Source: Roseinatronobacter alkalisoli (lineage in GTDB: Bacteria; Pseudomonadota; Alphaproteobacteria; Rhodobacterales; Rhodobacteraceae). Taken from it: a stretch of DNA of 64,000 nucleotides. Made by a program: the position numbers and the translations under genes. Positions within the stretch are counted from its first letter, which is position 1, and each line of letters opens with the position of its first letter. Location of the stretch: NCBI RefSeq assembly GCF_028745735.1, contig NZ_JAQZSM010000007.1, positions 62,001-126,000 of the forward strand, written 5' to 3'. Positions 52,801-62,240 of this stretch are shown here, piece after piece. The notes under the pieces were generated by a model. The model ran no database searches and was not told where the DNA came from. It saw only the letters and a list, made by a program, of their open reading frames with translations.

Positions 52801-53766
52801 TCAGTCGATCAGGCCCGCTTCGCGGAAATAGCGTGCCGCGCCATCATGCAAGGGTGCAGACAGACCATCGCTGACCATTTCTTCGGGGACCAGATTCTCG
52901 AATGCCGGGTGCAGACCACGGAAAGTGTCCATCCCTTCGAAAATGGCCTTGGTCACTTCATAGACCACCTCTTCGGGCACATTGGCAGAGGTCACGAAGG
53001 TTGCGCCGACACCAAAGGTGGTCACATCCTCATCAGAGCCGCGATACATGCCGCCCGGAATGGTCGCCATGCGGTAATAGTCGCGGTCATCGACAAGGGC
53101 GCGGATGGTGTCGTTGTCAGCGTTGACCAGAACCGTGTCACAGGCGGTCGTGGCTTCCTGAATGGCGCCGGACGGGTGGCCGACAGTATAGACGATGGCA
53201 TCAATATTGTTGTCGCACATCGCCTGTGCCTGCTCGCCCGCTTGCAATTCAGACACGACAGCGAATGTGCTCATGTCCCAGCCCATGGCTTCCATCACCA
53301 CTTCCATGGTGCCGCGCTGGCCGGAACCGGGGTTGCCGATATTGACGCGCTTGCCTGCCAGATCATCGAAGCTGGTGATGCCGGAATCGCTGCGTGCGAC
53401 AACAGTGAAGGGTTCAGGATGCAGCGAGAAGACCGCGCGCAGGTCTTCATGCGGGCCATCTTCTTCGAAGCTGGAGCTGCCGTTATAGGCATGGAACTGC
53501 CAGTCCGACTGCGCCACACCGAATTCCAGCTCGCCCGAACGCAGCGCGTTGATGTTGAAAATCGACCCGCCGGTCGATTCCACACCGCAGCGGATGCCAT
53601 GTTCAGCGCGGCCTGCATTTACCAGTCGGCAGATCGACCCGCCCGCCGGATAGTACACGCCCGTGACACCGCCGGTGCCGATGGAAACGAAGGTCTGTTG
53701 TGCCAATGCGGTGCTGCCCATCAGTGCGCCGACGGTCAGCACCCCTGCTGTGAAAATCTTGTTCAT
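52801..53766 (-). CDS. TAXI family TRAP transporter solute-binding protein
   Basis: Periplasmic binding protein of 321 residues that hands its ligand to the fused TRAP permease. It has a signal peptide (KIFTAGVLTVGALMGSTALA, cleaved near AQQ), the TAXI signature SIGTGGVTGVYYPAGGSICR near 30-50, GVESTGGSIFNINALRSGEL, LAGKRVNIGNPGSGQRGT and the late DGAARYFREAGLI. First gene of the operon TAXI-permease-usp; ATG 53766 with GGAGG. The ligand cannot be told from sequence (glutamate and related acids occur in the family). The 248 bases upstream should hold the promoter; nothing distinct is seen. Confidence 0.94.
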   Translation of the reverse strand: MNKIFTAGVLTVGALMGSTALAQQTFVSIGTGGVTGVYYPAGGSICRLVNAGRAEHGIRCGVESTGGSIFNINALRSGELEFGVAQSDWQFHAYNGSSSFEEDGPHEDLRAVFSLHPEPFTVVARSDSGITSFDDLAGKRVNIGNPGSGQRGTMEVVMEAMGWDMSTFAVVSELQAGEQAQAMCDNNIDAIVYTVGHPSGAIQEATTACDTVLVNADNDTIRALVDDRDYYRMATIPGGMYRGSDEDVTTFGVGATFVTSANVPEEVVYEVTKAIFEGMDTFRGLHPAFENLVPEEMVSDGLSAPLHDGAARYFREAGLID

Positions 53767-54014
53767 GTATACCTCCAAGGATTTGCGATCTCTTGTCGCG
53801 TGTCGTTGGGACGATGCGCTGGTATCCGCGTGGAACCGCGCGGCCCAATGCCTTCAATGGACACCAGCCCTGATAAGGAGTCAACCCGCAGCGTAGGGGT
53901 ATGAGCCGCCCCACAACTTGAAATCGCACGGAAAACTTTTGTGCAGGGCGGGGATGCGCATAGCCTTTGGCCGGGCATGCTGTCATCCGCAGCAGTCATG
54001 ACAGCATGCGGCGT

Positions 54015-54428
54015 TCAGGTGGCAAAAATCCCTGATGTACCGGCAAAGCCCTTCACCTCGATCGGGTTGCCGGACGGGTCGCGGAAAAACATGGTCCATT
54101 GCTCGCCGGGTTGCCCCTCAAAGCGCAGGCTGGGCGGGATGATGAATTCCACACCCGCCGCTGTCAGGCGGTCAGCCAGCGTGCGGAAGCGTGCCACATC
54201 CAGCACCAGCCCGAAATGCGGCATTGGCACCATATGGTCCCCCACGCGGCCTGTGGGTGCATTGGCGAAGGGTTCGCCCTGATGCAGGCTGATCTGATGG
54301 CCGAAGAAATCGAAATCAACCCATGTGTCGGTGCTGCGCCCTTCGGTGCAGCCCAATATGCCGCCGTAAAAAGCGCGCGCGTCATCCAGATCGCGCACAT
54401 GATAGGCAAAATGAAAGGGCATCAGCAT
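54015..54428 (-). CDS. VOC family (glyoxalase-like) protein
   Basis: A 137-residue protein with the two-unit VOC fold: MPFHFAYHVRDLDDARAFYG, WVDFDFFGHQISLHQGEP, then HFGLVLDVARFRTLADRLTA and WTMFFRDPSGNPIEVKGFAG at the end. His in FAYHV and QISLH and Glu in IEVKG are candidate metal ligands, as in dioxygenase-like members. AAGGAT precedes the ATG. Substrate unknown. It diverges from ileS, with repeat copy 7 between. Confidence 0.9.
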   Translation of the reverse strand: MLMPFHFAYHVRDLDDARAFYGGILGCTEGRSTDTWVDFDFFGHQISLHQGEPFANAPTGRVGDHMVPMPHFGLVLDVARFRTLADRLTAAGVEFIIPPSLRFEGQPGEQWTMFFRDPSGNPIEVKGFAGTSGIFAT

Positions 54429-54557
54429 TGGGGGTATCCTTATGTTGCGGGGTGAATGTTACAGACTGCGCGCAAAGCCGCGCCAGCGGTGGGGGATGGA
54501 GCAGCCTGAAACCATCCATTCGCGGGTGGTGCCGGTCTGAAACGGGTGGTGGCGAAT

Positions 54558-54733
54558 CCCAAAGCGCGGAACAAGGGCGAAGCCCGCCGCGCCACCGGTG
54601 GGCCGTCCCGCGGCCTGCCGGTTTTGCTGAGGTCATGCCAGGCATTGAAGGTCGGAGTATGGAGCCTGCATAAATTGAACTCCTATAGCGTGGGACCGGC
54701 AGACCCCGGCCCACCGCTGGCGCGGGCTTTGTG
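54558..54733 (+). repeat. Dispersed hairpin repeat, copy 7 (short form)
   Basis: Plus-oriented copy. Main stem ACCGGTGGGCCG/CGGCCTGCCGGT; the core is GAGCCTGCATAAATTGAACTC; end block CCACCGCTGGCGCGGGC. A partial outer inverted pair GGTCTGA (about 54533) and TCAGACC (about 54757) flanks it. It is the only copy between divergently transcribed genes (VOC and ileS), in a 565-base gap. Confidence 0.88.
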
Positions 54734-54914
54734 CATGACACCCACCATTCGCGTCAGACCCATAATTCAACCCGCTTCGGGATTTCACCAATCATCCCCG
54801 CACACTAATGCGACCATACCGCCGCATCAAGCATTTCGCCCTCTGGACGCTGCGCGCCATGCCACCTATAAGGCGGCCCATGTTCGGACCATGGATCATT
54901 CAGCGAATTAGCGT

Positions 54915-54945
54915 CCCGGCACTCTGACGCGCCCGGAGTGCCGGG
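54915..54945 (+). promoter_or_regulatory. Hairpin in the ileS leader
   Basis: Perfect 10-bp stem CCCGGCACTC (54915-54924)/GAGTGCCGGG (54936-54945) followed by TTCCCTTT, 49 bases before the ileS ATG. The pyrimidine-rich tail is terminator-like though weak, so attenuation of ileS is possible; it could also end transcription entering from the left. Confidence 0.5.
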
Positions 54946-54993
54946 TTCCCTTTGGCGTCTGCATGTTTTCCCCAATTCGCAAGGTATCCGAAA

Positions 54994-57900
54994 ATGACCG
55001 ACACTCCTGATTATAAAGACACGCTGTTCCTGCCGCAGACCGAATTCCCCATGCGCGCAGGGCTGCCCCAACGCGAACCCGACTGGCTGGCGCGCTGGGA
55101 ACGGCTTGGCATTTATGACCGGCTGCGCGCAGGGGCGCAGGGGCGCAAGCCCTTCATCCTGCATGACGGCCCCCCCTATGCCAATGGCCACCTGCATATC
55201 GGCCACGCGCTGAACAAGGTGCTGAAGGATTTTATCACCCGCTCCCAGCAGATGATGGGGCGGGATGCGCGTTATGTGCCGGGCTGGGATTGCCACGGCC
55301 TGCCGATTGAATGGAAGATCGAGGAACAATACCGCGCCAAGGGGCTGGACAAGGATGCGGTGGATATTGTCGATTTCCGTCAGGAATGCCGCCGCTTCGC
55401 CGAAGGCTGGGTCGATATCCAGCGCGAGGAATTCAAGCGCCTTGGCGTCACCGGCAAATGGGACAAGCCCTATCTGACGATGGATTACCACGCTGAAGCG
55501 GTGATCGCCGATGAGTTCATGAAACTGCTGATGAACGGCACGCTGTATCAGGGGTCCAAGCCCGTGATGTGGTCACCCGTTGAGAAAACCGCGCTGGCAG
55601 AGGCGGAGGTGGAGTATCACGACAAGGAAAGCTTTACCGTTTGGGTGAAGTTTCCGGTGGTTTCCGCGACAAACACGCCGTTTTTTACGCCATCTGGTGC
55701 TGGTGGCGAATTAACAGAGGAAGACAAAGCCGCTGCACTGGCAAAACAAAAGGAGCCTGAGGGCGCTTCAGTGGTCATCTGGACCACCACCCCCTGGACC
55801 ATCCCGTCGAACAAGGGTGTCGTCTATGGCGCGGATATTTCCTATGGTCTTTATGAAGTGATTGACACGCCCGAGCAATGCTGGGCCGAGGTGGGCGAAC
55901 GCTTCATCCTTGCCGACAAGCTGGCCGATGCAACTTTCGCCCGCGCCCGCCTGACCGAAGGCCAGTGGCGGCGCGTCGCCGATGTGACACAGGCGCAGCT
56001 TCAGGGCATCACGCTTGCCCACCCGTTGGCCGGGGCCGAAGGCGGAAAGGAAGAATGGGACGACCCCCGCGATTTCCGCGCTGCTGCTTTCGTGACCGAT
56101 GAGGAAGGCACGGGTTTTGTCCATTGCGCACCATCGCACGGGATGGAGGAATATGAGCTTTACCGCGATCTGGGGATGCTGCCGCAGGTCATCACCTATA
56201 ACGTCAACGATGACGGGCGCTTCCGCGATGGTCTGTCGTTCTTTGCCGGCAAAGCGATCCTGCGTGATACGCCCAACAAGAAGAATAAGGACAACCCTTG
56301 GGAAGGGGATGCCAATGCAGCGGTGATCGACAAACTGGTGGAAGTGGGCGGCCTGCTGGCGCGCGGCAAGATCAGACATTCCTACCCGCATTCGTGGCGC
56401 TCCAAAGCACCGGTAATCTATCGCAACACGCCGCAATGGTTCGCGGCCATCGACAAACCGCTGGATGATGGCATGGGCACGCATGGCGACACCATTCGCG
56501 CGCGCGCGCTGGAGTCCATCGACAGGCTGGTGAAATGGACGCCGCAGACCGGGCGCAACCGGCTTTATTCCATGATCGAAGCGCGGCCAGACTGGGTGTT
56601 GTCGCGCCAGCGCGCATGGGGTGTGCCGCTGACCTGTTTTGTCAAAACCGGCGCGAAACCCACCGACCCGGATTTCCTGCTGCAAGATGCGGCGGTGAAT
56701 GCCCGGATCAAGGCCGCGTTTGAAGACCATGGCGCGGATGTCTGGTATACGGACGGGTTCAAGGAACGGATGCTGGACGGGCTGCATGACCCCGACGCCT
56801 ATACCCAGGTGTTCGATGTACTGGACGTGTGGTTCGATTCAGGATCCACCCATGCGTTTGTGCTGCGTGACCGCGAAGATGGTGCGCCGGACGGGATTGC
56901 GGACCTCTATCTGGAAGGGACCGACCAGCACCGGGGCTGGTTCCATTCATCGATGCTGCAAGCCTGCGCGACCAAGGGCCGCGCACCGTACCGCGCTGTC
57001 GTGACCCACGCCTTCACGCTGGATGAGAAGGGCATGAAAATGTCCAAATCCCTTGGCAATACCATCGTCCCGGAGGAGGTGGTCAAGCAATACGGTGCCG
57101 ACATCCTGCGGCTGTGGGTGGCGCAGACCGATTATGTGCATGACCACCGGATCGGTCCGGAAATCCTGAAAGGGGTGGCCGACAGCTACCGCCGCTTGCG
57201 CAACACCATGCGCTTCATGCTGGGCAATCTGGACGGGTTCACTGACGCCGAGCGCGTGGCCCCCGCTGACATGCCGGAGCTGGAACAATGGGTTCTGCAC
57301 CGGCTGGCGGAACTGGATACGCAGGTGCGCAAGGGCTATGCCGCCTATGATTTTCAGGGTGTGTTCCAGAAGCTGTTCACCTTCGCGACCACGGATCTGT
57401 CGGCCTTCTATTTCGACATCCGCAAGGACACGCTCTATTGCGATGGCCCCAACAGCCCCCGCCGCCGTGCCGCGCGCACGGTGTTGGACCTGCTGTTCCA
57501 CCGCCTGACAACATGGCTGGCCCCTGTACTGGTTTTCACCATGGAAGATGTGTGGTTATCGCGCTTCCCCGGTGACGATGCATCCGTGCATCTGCAGGAT
57601 TTCCCCGACACGCCGGCAGACTGGCTGAATGAACCGCTGGTGCAGAAATGGGCGGGCATCCGCGCTGCGCGCCGCGCGGTCACGGCCGCACTGGAAATCC
57701 AGCGCCGCGACAAGGTGATCGGCGCATCGCTGGAAGCGGCACCTGTGGTGCATGTGCGCGATGCGGGCGTGATGGCGGCGCTGAAATCAGTGGATTTTGC
57801 CGATATCTGCATCACATCTGACCTGATCCTGACGCCGGACCCCATCCCGTCAGAGGCCTTCCGCATGCCCGAAGTTGAAGGGGTCGGTGTGGTGTTTGAA

Positions 57901-58005
57901 CGCGCAGACGGGCAGAAATGCCAGCGCTGCTGGAAGATCAGCCCGGATGTGGGCAATCACAAACACCCCGGCACCTGCGCGCGGTGTAACACTGCACTGG
58001 GCTGA
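54994..58005 (+). CDS. ileS: Isoleucine-tRNA ligase
   Basis: Charges tRNA-Ile; 1003 residues, a class I synthetase. HIGH motif as HLHIGHALNK near 62, the WDCHGLPIEWKIE region near 100, the CP1 editing domain with TTPWTIPSNKGV near 270, KMSKS as GMKMSKSLGNTI near 680, and a C-terminal zinc site with CQRCWK and CARCNTALG. ATG 54994 begins MTDTPDYKDTLFLPQTEFPM, the usual start; a longer frame has no similarity. A Ser/Ala/Lys-rich insert near 225-260 (PSGAGGELTEEDKAAALAKQ) varies among relatives. Confidence 0.97.
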   Translation: MTDTPDYKDTLFLPQTEFPMRAGLPQREPDWLARWERLGIYDRLRAGAQGRKPFILHDGPPYANGHLHIGHALNKVLKDFITRSQQMMGRDARYVPGWDCHGLPIEWKIEEQYRAKGLDKDAVDIVDFRQECRRFAEGWVDIQREEFKRLGVTGKWDKPYLTMDYHAEAVIADEFMKLLMNGTLYQGSKPVMWSPVEKTALAEAEVEYHDKESFTVWVKFPVVSATNTPFFTPSGAGGELTEEDKAAALAKQKEPEGASVVIWTTTPWTIPSNKGVVYGADISYGLYEVIDTPEQCWAEVGERFILADKLADATFARARLTEGQWRRVADVTQAQLQGITLAHPLAGAEGGKEEWDDPRDFRAAAFVTDEEGTGFVHCAPSHGMEEYELYRDLGMLPQVITYNVNDDGRFRDGLSFFAGKAILRDTPNKKNKDNPWEGDANAAVIDKLVEVGGLLARGKIRHSYPHSWRSKAPVIYRNTPQWFAAIDKPLDDGMGTHGDTIRARALESIDRLVKWTPQTGRNRLYSMIEARPDWVLSRQRAWGVPLTCFVKTGAKPTDPDFLLQDAAVNARIKAAFEDHGADVWYTDGFKERMLDGLHDPDAYTQVFDVLDVWFDSGSTHAFVLRDREDGAPDGIADLYLEGTDQHRGWFHSSMLQACATKGRAPYRAVVTHAFTLDEKGMKMSKSLGNTIVPEEVVKQYGADILRLWVAQTDYVHDHRIGPEILKGVADSYRRLRNTMRFMLGNLDGFTDAERVAPADMPELEQWVLHRLAELDTQVRKGYAAYDFQGVFQKLFTFATTDLSAFYFDIRKDTLYCDGPNSPRRRAARTVLDLLFHRLTTWLAPVLVFTMEDVWLSRFPGDDASVHLQDFPDTPADWLNEPLVQKWAGIRAARRAVTAALEIQRRDKVIGASLEAAPVVHVRDAGVMAALKSVDFADICITSDLILTPDPIPSEAFRMPEVEGVGVVFERADGQKCQRCWKISPDVGNHKHPGTCARCNTALG

Positions 58006-58079
58006 AACGCGGGCGCGGGCGTGACTTGCCGCCCCCGCGCCCTATCTGCGCGCCCCATGGCAACAGGGGGGCGCAGGCC

Positions 58080-58745
58080 ATGAAACGGGCGTTGGTAATT
58101 GGTGCGTCTGGCGGAATAGGCAGCGCGCTGGCCGCCGCCTTGCAGGGGCAGGGCTGGCAGGTGACGGGCCTGTCACGCAGCAAGGACGGGCTGGACATTA
58201 CGCGCGAGCCGTCGGTTGCCGAACACATAGGCGCGCTGACCGGCGTGTTTCAGCGCATTGTCATTGCCACCGGCGCGCTGGAAATTGACGGCCACCGCCC
58301 TGAAAAGGCACTCAAACAGATCGACCCGGCGGCGATGGCTGCGCAATTTGCGCTTAACGCCATCGGGCCGGCGCTGGTGCTGAAACACGCGGCCCGGTTG
58401 CTGGCACGCGATGAACCGGCGGTTCTGGCGGCATTGTCGGCGCGGGTGGGGTCCATCGGCGACAATCGCGCGGGCGGCTGGCACAGCTACCGTGCCGCCA
58501 AAGCCGCGTTGAACCAGATCATCCGCTGTGCGGCAATTGAACTGGCCCGCACGCATGGGCAGGCCGCTTGCGTGGCGCTGCATCCGGGCACCGTGGCCAC
58601 GCCATTTACAGCGAAATACCTTGACCGTCATCCCACCGTTGCGCCCGATATGGCCGCGCAACGCTTGCTGGCGGTCATGGACGGCCTGACCCCTGCTGAC
58701 ACGGGCCAGTTTTTCGATTACGCGCGAAAGCCGGTGCCATGGTGA
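58080..58745 (+). CDS. Short-chain dehydrogenase (C-factor-like)
   Basis: A 221-residue SDR with nucleotide-binding GASGGIG (near 8-14), RIVIATGALEIDGHRPEKAL as strand 4, active-site Ser in ALSARVGSIGDN and Tyr/Lys in SYRAAKAALNQ, followed by LHPGTVATPFTAKYL. The whole resembles the CsgA/C-factor-type group of short SDRs of uncertain substrate. It begins 74 bases after ileS and may be cotranscribed. Confidence 0.9.
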   Translation: MKRALVIGASGGIGSALAAALQGQGWQVTGLSRSKDGLDITREPSVAEHIGALTGVFQRIVIATGALEIDGHRPEKALKQIDPAAMAAQFALNAIGPALVLKHAARLLARDEPAVLAALSARVGSIGDNRAGGWHSYRAAKAALNQIIRCAAIELARTHGQAACVALHPGTVATPFTAKYLDRHPTVAPDMAAQRLLAVMDGLTPADTGQFFDYARKPVPW

Positions 58746-58825
58746 AACCGGGGCCGGCGGCCTGCCATGCGCGCCGCGTGATCAAGGCACTTGCCGCTGG
58801 GCTGCGGCTCGCCTATCCCTAGGGC

Positions 58826-59929
58826 ATGAACACACCGCGCTATACCGAATTGCTGCAATCACTGCCCGCCACTGTGCCCTTTGTCGGGCCGGAGGCCCAT
58901 ATGCGTGCCGCCGGTCGCCCGTTTGCGGCGCGGCTGGGGGCCAATGAAAGCGGCTTTGGCCCGTCGCCGCGCGCTGTGGCCGCAATGCAGGCCGCGGCAT
59001 CCGATGTCTGGATGTATGGCGACAGCGAATGCCATGATCTGCGCCACGCACTTGCCGCGTATCATGGGGTGGGGGCGGAAAATATCATCATCGGCGAAGG
59101 GATCGACGGGTTGCTGGGCCTGGTGGTGCGCATGCTGGTGGACAAGGGCGATCCGGTCGTCACATCGGACGGGGCCTATCCGACCTTCAATTACCATGTG
59201 GCGGGGTTTGGCGGTGTGCTGCACAAGGTGCCTTACCGCGATGATCATCAGGACCCTGCAGCCCTGCTGACCCGCGCGGAAGAAACCGGCGCGAAACTGC
59301 TGTATTTCTGCAACCCCGACAACCCGATGGGAAGCTGGCATTCCGCGCGCATTGTCCAGCGCATGATTGATGCGGTGCCCGACGGCACGCTTCTGGTGCT
59401 GGACGAAGCCTATGTCGATGCTGCCCCGGATGGGACAGCGCCCGCGCTGAACCCGGATGATGCGCGTGTTATCCGCATGCGCACATTTTCCAAACTATAC
59501 GGCATGGCCGGGCTGCGGGTGGGCTATGCCATTGGCGCGGCCCCGCTGATTGCCATGTTCGACCGCATCCGCAACCATTTCGGCATGGGGCGCATTGCGC
59601 AGGCGGGCGCGCTGGCAGCCCTGCAGGACCAGGCGTGGCTGGCCCATGTGCAGGCACAGCTTGACCGCGCACGCGCGCATCTGGCGCAGATTGCTGCTGA
59701 TAACGGCTTGCACGCGCTGCCATCGGCCACGAATTTCGTGACCATGGATTGCGGGCGCGACGGGGATTTCGCGCGCGCGCTGCTGCGCGAATTGATGGCG
59801 CGCGATGTGTTCGTGCGCATGCCATTTGTCGCGCCCATGGACCGCTGCATCCGTGTCAGCGCAGGCCCGGAGGCGGATTTGCAGGTTTTCGCGCGCGTTC
59901 TGCCGGAGGCATTGCGCGCCTGCGCCTGA
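58826..59929 (+). CDS. HisC-like pyridoxal phosphate aminotransferase
   Basis: A 367-residue fold-type I aminotransferase of the histidinol-phosphate branch. Cofactor residues: NESGFGPSPRAVAAMQ near 40, CNPDNPMGSWH with the PLP-binding Asn near 170, LDEAYVD with Asp near 192, and the Schiff-base Lys in RTFSKLYGMAGLRVGYAIG near 215. A distinct biosynthetic hisC usually sits with his or tyr genes; here it stands alone, so the substrate (histidinol phosphate or an aromatic acid) is open. Confidence 0.9.
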   Translation: MNTPRYTELLQSLPATVPFVGPEAHMRAAGRPFAARLGANESGFGPSPRAVAAMQAAASDVWMYGDSECHDLRHALAAYHGVGAENIIIGEGIDGLLGLVVRMLVDKGDPVVTSDGAYPTFNYHVAGFGGVLHKVPYRDDHQDPAALLTRAEETGAKLLYFCNPDNPMGSWHSARIVQRMIDAVPDGTLLVLDEAYVDAAPDGTAPALNPDDARVIRMRTFSKLYGMAGLRVGYAIGAAPLIAMFDRIRNHFGMGRIAQAGALAALQDQAWLAHVQAQLDRARAHLAQIAADNGLHALPSATNFVTMDCGRDGDFARALLRELMARDVFVRMPFVAPMDRCIRVSAGPEADLQVFARVLPEALRACA

Positions 59930-60007
59930 TCCGTCACGCAGACGTGTCTTTCCTTCCGGTTGATGGAAGGTGCTATTGCAGCTTCCCATATAAAACCGGA
60001 GGATGAC

Positions 60008-60436
60008 ATGGCTTTGAAAACATCAGTTCTGACAGGGATAGCAACCTTTGTCGCAGGCGGGGTGCTGGTTGCGGGGATCGGCTTCGCGTCCAGTCATATG
60101 TCGCATGGCGATCATGCGGCCGGGCATGCGGGCGATGATGCGCATGCTGGTCATCAGATGGCCCCTGCGCCCGAAGGGGCCAGTGACGCAACGCTGGCCT
60201 ATATCGCGGCCAATGCCGCCATGCATGAGGCGATGGATATCGACTTCACCGGCGATGCGGATGCGGATTTCATTCTTGGCATGATCCCGCATCATGAAGG
60301 CGCGGTGGCCATGGCTGAAATCGTGCTGGAATACGGGCAGGACCCGGAAGTTGCTGAACTGGCACGCGAAGTGATTGCAGCCCAGCAACAGGAAATCACC
60401 TGGATGCGCGACTGGCTGGCGCGGCGCGGGTATTGA
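60008..60436 (+). CDS. DUF305 exported protein
   Basis: A 142-residue protein with a signal or anchor helix (residues 8-25), a His/Asp/Gly-rich linker ([20 protein letters not shown]) and a DUF305 helical domain with [20 protein letters not shown], then [19 protein letters not shown] and a closing [13 protein letters not shown]. The many His and Met suggest copper or other metal binding in the periplasm, as proposed for the family. GGAGG before ATG 60008. Confidence 0.9.
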   Translation: MALKTSVLTGIATFVAGGVLVAGIGFASSHMSHGDHAAGHAGDDAHAGHQMAPAPEGASDATLAYIAANAAMHEAMDIDFTGDADADFILGMIPHHEGAVAMAEIVLEYGQDPEVAELAREVIAAQQQEITWMRDWLARRGY

Positions 60437-60520
60437 TGTGCCGCCGGTCCTTGTGGTGCCATCATATCGGGTGGCACGGCAAGGCTGGTTGAACCTGGTG
60501 TAAAGCGGATGTTGGCGCCC

Positions 60521-60700
60521 CCCAAAGCGCGGAGCAAAGGCCGCAAGGCCGCCGCGTAATCGGCGGGCCGTCCCGCGGCCTGTAGATTACGCTGGCGTTA
60601 ATGCCAGCCTTGGATGTCGGAGCATGCCGCCTGCATAAAGTGAACTTCTCCGACGTGGGACCGGTAGTCCCCGGCCCGCCGATGGCGCGGGCTTTGTGCG
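60521..60700 (+). repeat. Dispersed hairpin repeat, copy 8 (short form)
   Basis: Plus-oriented copy. The main stem TAATCGGCGGGCCG/CGGCCTGTAGATTA extends the T:A type by further pairs (TAATC/GATTA); the end block has CCGATGG. The core is GCCGCCTGCATAAAGTGAACTT. It lies in the 486-base gap between the DUF305 and MFS genes; the remaining part of the gap shows nothing certain. Confidence 0.9.
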
Positions 60701-60922
60701 CAACGCAGGGTTCACATCGCGCCGCGCAAACTCTCGGCCTGATCTGATCAAGGCCCCGGCGTTCGGCAAGGGGGGGCATCTGCGCGGCGTTTGCTGACAT
60801 AATATTGCCCCTGCGCATATCGCCCGCGCCCAAATTACCCGATCCGTGGTCGCGCATGGATTGCAAATGTTTCACAGGTTCACTACGCATGTTCAGGTTT
60901 GCACAGGAATCGGGCATTTCGC

Positions 60923-62101
60923 ATGAAAACCGGCCTTTTCTTTCTGGTCATCGGCTATCTGCTCAGCCAGTTCTACCGCTCGTTTCTGGCGGTTCTGGCG
61001 GGTATGCTGCAAAGTGATATCGGCGTCAGCGCTGATGATCTGGCGCTGTCATCGGGGGTGTGGTTTCTGGCCTTCGCGCTGATGCAACTGCCCGTGGGTT
61101 GGGCGCTGGACCGTTTTGGCCCGCGCCGCAGCACTGCGCTGATTCTGGGGATCGGCGGAACCGCCGGTGCGCTGCTTATGGGACTGGCGCAGACTGCGGT
61201 GCATGTGCATCTGGCAATGGTGCTGCTGGGGGTGGGGTGTGCGCCGGTGCTGATGGCGGCCTATTACATTTTCGCGCGCAGCTATCCGCCCGCGATCTTT
61301 GCCACGCTGGCAGGCGCGGTGATCGGGTTCGGCAGCCTTGGCAATATTCTGGGCGCATGGCCGCTGGCCTGGGCAGCAGAGATGTTCGGCTGGCGTGAAA
61401 CCCTGCTGGCGCTGGCCGCACTCACTGCGCTGATATCCGCGCTGCTGTGGCGGATGATCGAAGACCCGCCGGTTCTGGCCACGCCTGAAGGGCAAAAAGG
61501 CAGCCTGCTGGATTTGCTGAAAATTCCCGCACTCTGGCTTATTCTGCCCTTGCTGGCAGTGAATTACGCGCCCGCAGCCGGATTGCGCGGGTTATGGGCG
61601 GGGCCGTATTTCACTGATGTCTATGGGGCGGGGGCAAGCCAGGTGGGGCAGATCACGCTGGTAATGGCTTGCGCGATGATTCTGGGCAATTTTGCCTATG
61701 GGCCGCTGGACCGGCTGCTGGGGACACGCAAATGGGTCATTCTGGCAGGGAACGGGCTGGGCGGGCTGTGCCTGATGGCGTTGTGGCTGGTGCCGGTGCC
61801 GGGGTTCTGGACCAGCGCGCTGATGCTGGCGGCCATCGGTCTGTTCGGGGCCTCATTTCCGATGATGATGGCGCATGGCCGCAGCTTCTTTCCTGCCCAT
61901 ATGATGGGGCGGGGGGTGACGCTGCTGAACCTGTTTTCGATTGGCGGGGTGGGGGTGTTGCAGATGATCAGCGGGCGGGTGCATTCGGCCACCCCCCCAG
62001 CGCCGCCAGAGGCCCCCTATCAGGCAGTATTCCTGTTTTTCGGGCTGTTCCTGCTGGCGGGCTGTGTGATCTATGCCTTTGCCAGGGACCGTGTGGATTG
62101 A
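60923..62101 (+). CDS. MFS transporter
   Basis: A 392-residue protein with 12 predicted helices. The first loop reads SQFYRSFLAVLAGMLQSDIG, and the MFS signature after helix 2 is LPVGWALDRFGPRRSTALIL (GxxxDRxGxR form). SDIG...LSSGVWFLAFALMQ resembles prokaryotic permeases of unassigned substrate. The start at 60923 lacks a strong ribosome site; an upstream in-frame ATG at 60899 is possible. Its 3' end faces the aldehyde dehydrogenase gene. Confidence 0.87.
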   Translation: MKTGLFFLVIGYLLSQFYRSFLAVLAGMLQSDIGVSADDLALSSGVWFLAFALMQLPVGWALDRFGPRRSTALILGIGGTAGALLMGLAQTAVHVHLAMVLLGVGCAPVLMAAYYIFARSYPPAIFATLAGAVIGFGSLGNILGAWPLAWAAEMFGWRETLLALAALTALISALLWRMIEDPPVLATPEGQKGSLLDLLKIPALWLILPLLAVNYAPAAGLRGLWAGPYFTDVYGAGASQVGQITLVMACAMILGNFAYGPLDRLLGTRKWVILAGNGLGGLCLMALWLVPVPGFWTSALMLAAIGLFGASFPMMMAHGRSFFPAHMMGRGVTLLNLFSIGGVGVLQMISGRVHSATPPAPPEAPYQAVFLFFGLFLLAGCVIYAFARDRVD

Positions 62102-62166
62102 TGGACCCGGCGGCGGTTTTTCCTGAGGGGGGCCTTGGGTGGCTGCCGCCCCCCAAACCCCCTGCC

Positions 62167-62190
62167 GCAAGGGGGGCACGCCCCCCTTGC
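62167..62190. terminator. Strong hairpin between convergent genes
   Basis: Perfect 10-bp stem GCAAGGGGGG (62167-62176)/CCCCCCTTGC (62181-62190) around CACG. No T run, so its ability to terminate is uncertain, but its place between two 3' ends fits a two-way terminator or mRNA end. Confidence 0.5.
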
Positions 62191-62240
62191 GAAACCCCGG
62201 TGGATATTTGGACCAGACTGAAAGCAGCAAGGGCTGGGGT

